A stretch of DNA of 5,390 nt, from NCBI GenBank assembly GCA_902797915.1, contig CADBUK010000028.1, positions 1 to 5,390 of the forward strand, written 5' to 3'. This document shows, one piece after another, positions 1 to 4,456 of the stretch. Made by a program: the position numbers and the translations under genes. This DNA comes from Oscillospiraceae bacterium (GTDB lineage Bacteria; Bacillota; Clostridia; Oscillospirales; Acutalibacteraceae). The notes beneath the pieces are model-generated. The model was not told the DNA's origin and did not search any database. It was given only the letters and a program-made list of their open reading frames with translations. Position 1 is the first letter of the stretch; every line of letters starts with the position of its first letter.

Positions 1-29
1 AAAGCACTCTCAACCGAGAGTGCTTTTTT
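1..29. terminator. Strong intrinsic terminator, probably bidirectional
   Basis: Positions 1-11 (AAAGCACTCTC) and 16-26 (GAGAGTGCTTT) form a perfect 11-bp stem closed by a 4-base loop (12-15). On the plus strand it is followed by a T run (24-29, then more T after one C), a classic Rho-independent layout for a gene arriving from the left outside the window. Read on the minus strand, the stem starts 10 bases after the stop codon of the small gene that ends at 37 and has an A-rich lead-in. Its T tract begins with the complement of bases 1-3, but the rest is cut off by the window edge. It therefore very likely also ends the ireB transcript; the minus-strand role is inferred. Confidence 0.88.
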
Positions 30-36
30 CTTTTAA

Positions 37-327
37 TTATTTGAGCGCTCTTTCAAGCCAAACCGCGCCTAAATCAAGCGCGTTAAAAAGCCCGTTTTTC
101 TCGCTCTTTTTAACAATTTTTTCCTTTGGGCTCACATCGGGGTCAGTGTTGATAATCTGAATAAGAACCTTATCGGAAAGGGTAATGTCCTTAAATTCTT
201 TATCAGACTGAATTGTGAAGCATGCAACAAACGGGTCAGACATATTGCCATAATAAATGGTTTTGCCGCACCTTACCAAAGGCTTTCCTTTGTAGGTCAA
301 AAAAGTATCCTTCATTTCCTCTGCCAA
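37..327 (-). CDS. Small conserved-looking protein of unknown function downstream of ireB
   Basis: I do not recognise a named family. The product is 96 residues, acidic and basic in patches, with no signal peptide, membrane helix or cysteine-pair motif, so it is probably cytosolic. The text looks like a real, compact fold: a beta-rich N-terminal half (TYKGKPLVRCGKTIYYGNMS, residues 11-30), a middle strand region (VLIQIINTDPD, 54-64), a basic stretch (PKEKIVKKSEKNG, 67-79) and a C-terminal helix (LDLGAVWLERALK, 84-96). The start is TTG at 327: an AGGAGG at 340-335 lies 7 bases upstream, whereas the first in-frame ATG (315) would be 19 bases away. The gene begins 33 bases after the ireB stop with no promoter seen between them, so it should be co-transcribed with ireB, and a terminator follows 10 bases after its stop. 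That it is a real gene is well supported; a link to IreB signalling is only inferred from position. Confidence 0.82.
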   Translation of the reverse strand: MAEEMKDTFLTYKGKPLVRCGKTIYYGNMSDPFVACFTIQSDKEFKDITLSDKVLIQIINTDPDVSPKEKIVKKSEKNGLFNALDLGAVWLERALK

Positions 328-334
328 AGAAAAC

Positions 335-340
335 CCTCCT
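335..340 (-). promoter_or_regulatory. Shine-Dalgarno site that fixes a TTG start
   Basis: A perfect AGGAGG on the minus strand with a 7-base spacer to the TTG at 327-325. It makes TTG the best start for the small downstream gene and argues against the ATG four codons later. Confidence 0.85.
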
Positions 341-360
341 TTGCAATTATATTTTGATTA

Positions 361-609
361 TCAGTTGTTAAGATAAGACTTCACCATTTCTGCCAAAAGC
401 TCATCTCTGTCAACCCTGCGGATAAGGCTTCTTGCGTTATTGTGGGTTGTGATGTATGTCGGGTCTTCGGAAAGAATATAACCAACAATCTGATTAATGG
501 GGTTGTAGCCCTTTTCCTTTAAAGCGTCAAAAACCTGAGTCAGCGTGTCGCGCATAACGTCCTCTTTGTTGTCGCCGAGCTTAAAGGTCATCGTCTTATT
601 GATATCCAT
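361..609 (-). CDS. ireB: IreB family regulatory phosphoprotein (UPF0297/DUF965)
   Basis: This is a short cytosolic protein of the UPF0297 family (YrzL in Bacillus, IreB in Enterococcus). In Enterococcus faecalis IreB is phosphorylated near its N-terminus by the Ser/Thr kinase IreK (a PrkC/Stk1 homologue) and acts as a negative regulator of intrinsic cephalosporin resistance; that role is family knowledge, not shown here. The family signature is plain: KGYNPINQIVGYILSEDPTY at residues 33-52, N.ARSLIRR (58-65) and RDELLAEMVKSYL (68-80). Starting at ATG 609 the protein has 82 residues, near the usual 80-90, and opens MDINKTMTF, which resembles family members with a KTM.F opening and keeps candidate phospho-threonines (T6, T8). 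A GTG at 624 is in frame but sits inside the Shine-Dalgarno sequence, so I reject it. The gene has its own likely promoter (677-649) and stops 33 bases before the next gene. No ruvX or yrzB gene follows, unlike many Bacillota. Confidence 0.93.
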   Translation of the reverse strand: MDINKTMTFKLGDNKEDVMRDTLTQVFDALKEKGYNPINQIVGYILSEDPTYITTHNNARSLIRRVDRDELLAEMVKSYLNN

Positions 610-621
610 AACAGTAAAGTC

Positions 622-629
622 CACCTCCT
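622..629 (-). promoter_or_regulatory. Shine-Dalgarno site for ireB
   Basis: AGGAGGTG on the minus strand is an almost full match to the 16S rRNA 3' end. The spacer to ATG 609 is 12 bases, somewhat long. It overlaps the in-frame GTG at 624-622, which therefore cannot be the start used with this site. Confidence 0.78.
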
Positions 630-648
630 GTTTAACAATTTAATATAT

Positions 649-677
649 ATTATATACTAAATTCTTAATAATTACAA
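649..677 (-). promoter_or_regulatory. Predicted sigma-A-type promoter for ireB and the small gene
   Basis: On the minus strand TTGTAA (677-672, 4 of 6 match to the -35 consensus) is followed after exactly 17 bases by a perfect TATAAT (654-649). The -35 begins 7 bases after the pheT stop codon. Transcription would start near 642, leaving a very short leader before the AGGAGGTG. The stretch is AT-rich, so chance matches are possible, but the exact spacing and perfect -10 favour a real promoter. Confidence 0.68.
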
Positions 678-684
678 TAGTTTT

Positions 685-3087
685 TTATGAGCGCAGGTTA
701 ATGCCCATTTTGTTAAGCGCTTTAACCGCTCTCTTCATAGCTGCGTCCGCCTCGTCGTCGGTAAGCGTACGCTCGGGGCTTCTCATCCTGATATTAAAGG
801 CAACGCTCTTCTTGCCGCTTTCAATCTGCTCGCCCTCGTAAACGTCAAACAGCGCAACCTTTTCAAGCGTTTTGCCCACAGCCTCGCTGATTGCCTTCTG
901 AAGCTTGAGAACGGGTATTGCCTTGTCGCAAACAAATGCCAAATCCCTCGTGGTAGCGGGGTATTTGGGCAGCGGCTTGTGCGTGCGTGTGCCAAGACGG
1001 TTTTCGTAAGCAGTGTTAACGTCAACCTCTGCAACGTAAACCTTAACGCCTATTCCGTAAGCCTCTGCAACCTTGGGATGAATTTCGCCGAGGGTAGCAA
1101 GCGGCTTGCCGCCGATGGTTATTTTTGCCGTTCTGCCGGGGTGGAAGGTCGGGTTGTCGGTTACAGCCTCAATGTCGTATTCTGCAACGTTCAGCTTGTC
1201 AAGCAGTCTCTCAACAATTCCTTTAAGCGTGTAAAAATCAGCGTTGGCGCCGTAAATACCTATGGCAGCCTTCTGACTTTCAATCGGCAGCTTGCCCTTT
1301 TCGGTAGGCTGATAAACGGTGCCGATTTCATACAGGCAGGCGTGGTCGTTCTTGTGGTTGTAGTTGTGAGCGAGTACGCCAAGCATTGACGGCAGAATAG
1401 TCGTTCTCATAACGCTTGTGTCCTCGCCGAGCGGGTTGCTGATAACAACCGAATTGCGAAGCTCGTCGTCAGCGGCAAGTCCGATTTTGTCATAAGCCTT
1501 CGGGCTGATAAAGCTGAAGGTGGAAATCTCCGTGCAGCCGCAGGAAATCAGGGTTTCATTAATGTTTCTGATGAATTTCTGATTGTCTGTCAGCTTGCCT
1601 ACCGCAACGCCACTTAAAATCCTGTTCGGAATGTTGTGGTAACCGAAGAAGCGCGCAACCTCCTCGGAAATATCGGCGATATGCTCAATATCGTTTCTGA
1701 AGGACGGGGCAATGATGTTGCCCTCATCGTCAAACGTGAATTCAATCTTTTCAAGGATTTCCTTCTGCTCCGCCTCGGTTAAGTCAATGCCGATGAAATC
1801 GTTAATCCACTTGTAGTCAAATTTAAGCTTAACGGGTGCTTTCGGGGTAACAAAATTATCAATAATTCCGTTAACAACGTCGCCTGCGTCAAGCTCCTGA
1901 ACGAGCTCAAGCGCTCTTTTAAGAGCGGTAAGTGTAGCGCCGGGGTCAAGTTCCTTTTCAAATCTGCTTGACGACTCGGTTCTCATACCAAGCGCCTTTG
2001 CGGTTCTGCGAACGGAAATACCGTTGAAGCAGGCGGACTCAAACACGATTGTTGTGGTGTCGTCCATAATTCCGCTGTATTCGCCGCCCATAACGCCTGC
2101 AACGGCAACGGGCTTGTTTGCGTCTGCAATAACAAGCATATCCGAATTAAGCTCACGCTCAACGCCGTCAAGCGTAGTAATCGTTTCGCCGTCCCTTGCG
2201 TTGCGCACGTTAACTGTGTTGCCCTCTAAAAAGCGCAGGTGAAATGCGTGCATCGGCTGGCCGTATTCAAGCATAACGTAGTTTGTAATATCAACTATGT
2301 TGCTGATGGGGCGAACGCCGCTTGCTCTTAATCTTTCGCGCAGCCAGCGCGGGCTCTCCTTAACGCGTACGTTTTCAACAACTGCGCCTGAATAGCGGTA
2401 GCATTTTTCAGGCTCGTCAATATTAACCTTCAGCAGCTCGTTAACGTCGCCGTGGCCTGCCTTAACAACGGGCTCGGGCAGATTGAAATCTCTCTTGAAT
2501 GTTGCCGCAGCCTCTCTTGCAAGGCCCGTAACGGACATACAGTCGCAGCGGTTGGAGGTTATTTCAAATTCAACGCAGGTGTCGTCATAACCGATAGCCT
2601 TGTGAATATCCATACCAAGCGTTTTGTCGCAGTCGTCGCCGAGAATGAAAATTCCGTCGGGCGTTGCGTAGGGGAAGTCGTTCTGTGTAAGACCGAGCTC
2701 GTCGAAGGAGCAGAGCATACCGTTCGACTCAACGCCGCGCAGCTTGCCTTTTTTGATTTCTGCAAGGCAGTGGTCCTTTCTGTTGATAACAACAGCGCCG
2801 GGAAGCGCTACGGGAACATAGTCGCCGACTGTTAAATTCTGCGCGCCCGTAACGATTTGCTCGTCAGCCTCGCCGCCTACGTTTATTTTGCAAATCCAAA
2901 GGTGGTCTGAATCGGGGTGAGCCTCAAGTGAATTAACCTTGCCGACTACAACGTTTTTGATTTCAGCGCCCTCAACCTCAAAATCCTCAACCTTAGAGCC
3001 GGAGAGAGTCATTTCGTCGCAGAATTCCTTATCGCTTATATCGTCTAAATTAACATAATCTTTAAGCCATTTTCTTGATAAAATCAT
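685..3087 (-). CDS. pheT: Phenylalanyl-tRNA synthetase, beta subunit
   Basis: The beta subunit of the cytosolic (alpha-beta)2 enzyme that charges tRNA-Phe. It binds tRNA and edits mischarged Tyr-tRNA-Phe. The 800-residue length is normal (Bacillus-type PheT is about 800). Domains in order: B1 plus the EMAP/OB-type tRNA-binding domain (about residues 40-150, with HPDSDHLWICK at 57-67 and VTGAQN at 79-84); the B3/B4 editing domain (about 210-400, with GQPMHAF at 276-282 and GVMGGEYSG at 331-339); the B5 domain (about 415-487, with SFRNDI and DISEEVARFFGY); the catalytic-like core (about 490-690); and the C-terminal FDX-ACB anticodon-binding domain (about 705-800, opening with PLPKYPATTRDLAFV). 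His280 and Glu350 match the editing residues known in E. coli PheT. Residue 283 is His where most homologues have Asp. The ATG start has AGGGAGGTG 7 bases upstream. The gene follows pheS by 15 bases, so the two are probably translationally coupled and share the T-box control. Confidence 0.97.
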   Translation of the reverse strand: MILSRKWLKDYVNLDDISDKEFCDEMTLSGSKVEDFEVEGAEIKNVVVGKVNSLEAHPDSDHLWICKINVGGEADEQIVTGAQNLTVGDYVPVALPGAVVINRKDHCLAEIKKGKLRGVESNGMLCSFDELGLTQNDFPYATPDGIFILGDDCDKTLGMDIHKAIGYDDTCVEFEITSNRCDCMSVTGLAREAAATFKRDFNLPEPVVKAGHGDVNELLKVNIDEPEKCYRYSGAVVENVRVKESPRWLRERLRASGVRPISNIVDITNYVMLEYGQPMHAFHLRFLEGNTVNVRNARDGETITTLDGVERELNSDMLVIADANKPVAVAGVMGGEYSGIMDDTTTIVFESACFNGISVRRTAKALGMRTESSSRFEKELDPGATLTALKRALELVQELDAGDVVNGIIDNFVTPKAPVKLKFDYKWINDFIGIDLTEAEQKEILEKIEFTFDDEGNIIAPSFRNDIEHIADISEEVARFFGYHNIPNRILSGVAVGKLTDNQKFIRNINETLISCGCTEISTFSFISPKAYDKIGLAADDELRNSVVISNPLGEDTSVMRTTILPSMLGVLAHNYNHKNDHACLYEIGTVYQPTEKGKLPIESQKAAIGIYGANADFYTLKGIVERLLDKLNVAEYDIEAVTDNPTFHPGRTAKITIGGKPLATLGEIHPKVAEAYGIGVKVYVAEVDVNTAYENRLGTRTHKPLPKYPATTRDLAFVCDKAIPVLKLQKAISEAVGKTLEKVALFDVYEGEQIESGKKSVAFNIRMRSPERTLTDDEADAAMKRAVKALNKMGINLRS

Positions 3088-3094
3088 TCTTCTG

Positions 3095-3103
3095 CACCTC
3101 CCT
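3095..3103 (-). promoter_or_regulatory. Shine-Dalgarno site of pheT touching the pheS stop codon
   Basis: AGGGAGGTG on the minus strand shares its first base with the last A of the pheS TAA stop (3105-3103) and leaves a 7-base spacer to the pheT ATG. Ribosomes ending pheS stop on top of this site, which fits coupled, equal synthesis of the two subunits. Confidence 0.82.
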
Positions 3104-4122
3104 TAAAACTGTTCTAAGAATCTTAAATCGTTTTCGTAAAGCAAACGCATATCGTCAATGTTAAAGCGGAACATTACAAGGCGCTCAAGACCGATACCGA
3201 ACGCAAAGCCGCTGTATTCGTCAGGGTCAACGCCGCCGTTTTTAAGCACCTTCGGGTGTACCATACCGCCGCCGAGAATTTCAATCCAGCCCTCGTTTTT
3301 ACACATCGAGCAGCCCTTGCCGCCGCATTTGAAGCAGCTTACGTCAATTTCGCAGCTCGGCTCTGTGAACGGGAAATGGTGCGGGCGAAGGCGGATTTTT
3401 GTATCCTCGCCGTAAAGTCTTTTTGCGAACGCTTCAAGCGTGCCTTTAAGGTCTGCCATAGTAACGCCCTTGTCAACAACAAGTCCCTCAATCTGATGGA
3501 ACAGGGGAGAGTGAGTTGCGTCAACAGCGTCGGAGCGGAAAACACGTCCGGGTGCAATCATTCTGAACGGAGGCTTGTTGTTCTCCATAAATCTGATTTG
3601 CATTGGAGAGGTTTGCGTTCTCAATACAATGTTTTCCTCAATATAGAAGGTGTCCTGCGTATCTCTTGCGGGGTGGTCCTTTGGAATGTTGAGCGCCTCA
3701 AAATTGTAATAGTCGTACTCAACCTCGGGACCCTCGGCAATGTCAAAGCCCATACCCATAAAGATTTCCTTAATCTCGTCAAGCACGATTGTAAGCGGGT
3801 GCTTGTGGCCGATTTCGGGAAGCTTGCCGGGCATAGTTACGTCAATGGTTTCTTCTTTAAGCTTTCTTTCAAGCTCTTTTTCCTTGAGCTGAGCGCTTTT
3901 CTCCGCGATTTTGTTTTCAATGTCGGAGCGGATTTCGTTTGCAAGCTGGCCGATAACGGGTCGCTCCTCTGCGGAAAGCTTGCCCATCTGCTTTAAAATA
4001 GCGGTAAGCTCGCCCTTTTTGCCAAGGTATTTAATCCTTGCTTCTTCAAGCTGCTCTTTGGAATCAAAGCTTTCCAGCGCTTCTTTTGCCGCTTTTCTGA
4101 TTTCTTCAAGCTGGTTTCTCAT
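3103..4122 (-). CDS. pheS: Phenylalanyl-tRNA synthetase, alpha (catalytic) subunit
   Basis: The catalytic alpha subunit, a class II aminoacyl-tRNA synthetase that makes Phe-AMP from Phe and ATP and transfers Phe to tRNA-Phe. Numbering from the chosen start (339 residues, normal length): an N-terminal helical, charged coiled-coil arm (about 1-95); motif 1 region from HPLTIVLDEI (108); motif 2 GRVFRSDAVDATHSPLFHQI (192-211); and motif 3 GFAFGIGLERL (305-315). Ala307 sits at the position that sets Phe side-chain specificity in E. coli PheS (Ala294). Cys263, 266, 271 and 274 form a CX2CX4CX2C cluster ahead of GWIEILGGGMVHP, a possible zinc site typical of Gram-positive PheS and absent in E. coli. 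Start choice: an ATG at 4131 is in frame, but AAAGGA (4136-4131) runs into it, whereas ATG 4122 lies 8 bases after that site, so 4122 is preferred. Using 4131 would add only three residues. Upstream is a Phe T-box leader. Confidence 0.97.
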   Translation of the reverse strand: MRNQLEEIRKAAKEALESFDSKEQLEEARIKYLGKKGELTAILKQMGKLSAEERPVIGQLANEIRSDIENKIAEKSAQLKEKELERKLKEETIDVTMPGKLPEIGHKHPLTIVLDEIKEIFMGMGFDIAEGPEVEYDYYNFEALNIPKDHPARDTQDTFYIEENIVLRTQTSPMQIRFMENNKPPFRMIAPGRVFRSDAVDATHSPLFHQIEGLVVDKGVTMADLKGTLEAFAKRLYGEDTKIRLRPHHFPFTEPSCEIDVSCFKCGGKGCSMCKNEGWIEILGGGMVHPKVLKNGGVDPDEYSGFAFGIGLERLVMFRFNIDDMRLLYENDLRFLEQF

Positions 4123-4130
4123 TTGTTTCA

Positions 4131-4136
4131 TCCTTT
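4131..4136 (-). promoter_or_regulatory. Shine-Dalgarno site that decides the pheS start
   Basis: AAAGGA on the minus strand with an 8-base spacer to ATG 4122. Its last base is the A of the upstream in-frame ATG (4131-4129), which therefore has no usable ribosome binding site. The site is weaker than those of pheT, ireB and the small gene. Confidence 0.75.
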
Positions 4137-4155
4137 CATTTTTTTGTAAAGGGAC

Positions 4156-4187
4156 AAAAAAATATCTGTCCCAAAAGGGACAGATAT
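4156..4187 (-). terminator. Intrinsic terminator of the T-box leader
   Basis: On the minus strand ATATCTGTCCC (4187-4177), loop TTTT (4176-4173) and GGGACAGATAT (4172-4162) make a perfect 11-bp stem followed by T residues through 4156. This is the default OFF structure when charged tRNA-Phe occupies the leader. Its 5' arm overlaps the antiterminator, so the two folds exclude each other. It may also end transcripts running in from the esterase gene, which has no terminator of its own that I can see. Confidence 0.93.
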
Positions 4188-4207
4188 GTTATCTGCGGTA
4201 CCACCCT
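4176..4207 (-). promoter_or_regulatory. T-box antiterminator helix
   Basis: The ON structure can be drawn base by base on the minus strand. AGGG (4207-4204) pairs with CCCT (4179-4176). A 7-base bulge TGGTACC (4203-4197) is left to bind the tRNA acceptor end, G4196 wobbles with T4180, and CAGATA (4195-4190) pairs with TATCTG (4186-4181) around loop ACA. It uses the whole 5' arm of the terminator, giving the expected either/or switch. Confidence 0.9.
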
Positions 4208-4318
4208 AATTCTTGCTAAGAGTTAAAACTAAATCCAAGCAAACACTTTTTGATGCGGTAACGGGCATCGCTTCGTCTGCGCCTAATAGGAAAACGTTCA
4301 ACGCAGCCACTCGGAAGG

Positions 4319-4321
4319 GAA
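4319..4321 (-). promoter_or_regulatory. T-box specifier triplet UUC (Phe)
   Basis: Read on the minus strand, UUC follows GAAG within an internal loop bounded by the two helices of Stem I (GAAG/CTTC below, TTTTTC/GAAAAA above). It pairs with the GAA anticodon of tRNA-Phe. The base after it is C, whereas a purine is more usual there; this slightly lowers certainty about the exact loop register. Confidence 0.8.
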
Positions 4322-4416
4322 CTTCATTTTTCTTAATCCTGCCGTGCTTACAGCCCTGGCACAGCTCTCTGCAAGGTGTCGGAAAAACTACTTTTCTTCG
4401 TCACAGTGTTTTTATA

Positions 4417-4453
4417 TTGCATATATTATAATACTTTAACTTAAAATATGCAA
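4417..4453 (-). repeat. 8-bp inverted repeat enclosing the pheST promoter
   Basis: TTGCATAT (4453-4446) and ATATGCAA (4424-4417) on the minus strand are perfect reverse complements. The first arm contains the -35 hexamer, and the second lies between the -10 and the predicted transcription start. It is AT-rich with no T run after it, so it is not a convincing terminator. It could be an operator or a chance feature of an AT-rich promoter. Confidence 0.5.
4425..4453 (-). promoter_or_regulatory. Predicted sigma-A-type promoter for pheST
   Basis: On the minus strand TTGCAT (4453-4448, weak -35, TTG conserved) is separated by exactly 17 bases from a perfect TATAAT (4430-4425). The start would be near 4418, just before the T-box Stem I, as expected for a leader of this class. 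The -35 begins only 3 bases after the esterase stop codon. Confidence 0.78.
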
Positions 4454-4456
4454 GCA

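Larger units (their letters stand above)
4156..4418 (-). ncRNA. T-box riboswitch leader controlling pheST, Phe (UUC) specifier
   Basis: A cis-acting RNA that senses the ratio of uncharged to charged tRNA-Phe. The hallmark T-box AGGGTGGTACCGC lies at 4207-4195. Stem I: GAAG (4399-4396) pairs with CTTC (4317-4314) below the specifier loop, and TTTTTC (4387-4382) pairs with GAAAAA (4332-4327) above it. The loop carries AGTAG (4392-4388) on one side and GAAG then UUC (4321-4319) on the other, so the codon displayed is UUC, matching the pheS gene downstream. The distal part of Stem I includes AGAGAG (4370-4365). CTGCG...CGCAG and GATGC...GCATC helices (about 4308-4252) suit the Stem II/IIA region, and CTTG (4239-4236) with CAAG (4215-4212) suits Stem III. 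The bulge base read as UGGU complements the ACCA end expected for tRNA-Phe (discriminator A). The 5' end is set by the predicted start near 4418. The long gap between the esterase and pheS is thus fully explained. Confidence 0.95.

Noticed and set aside
622..624. GTG as the ireB start
   Set aside because: The codon is part of the AGGAGGTG ribosome binding site itself. The ATG at 609 gives a family-like N-terminus and a usable spacer.
641..654. Repeated TA steps (TATATAATATATATTA) as a possible simple repeat or origin-like element
   Set aside because: Better explained as the -10 region of the ireB promoter; too short and without DnaA-box or iteron repeats nearby.
979..1389. A 136-codon plus-strand open frame antisense to pheT
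   Set aside because: It lies wholly inside pheT coding sequence, shows no family features, and its residue runs are those of a complementary-strand shadow.
2452..2835. A 127-codon plus-strand open frame antisense to the PheT N-terminal region
   Set aside because: Same reasoning: pheT domains are continuous through this stretch, and the antisense frame has no start context or motif.
3256..3996. A 246-codon open frame on the plus strand, antisense to pheS
   Set aside because: pheS on the other strand is an unmistakable full-length enzyme. The plus-strand frame has no convincing Shine-Dalgarno, no recognisable domain, and a composition expected from reading a biased gene backwards.
4213..4431. 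A 72-codon plus-strand open frame in the pheS upstream gap
   Set aside because: The interval is fully accounted for by the T-box leader on the minus strand, whose helices and conserved motifs explain the sequence better than a protein would.
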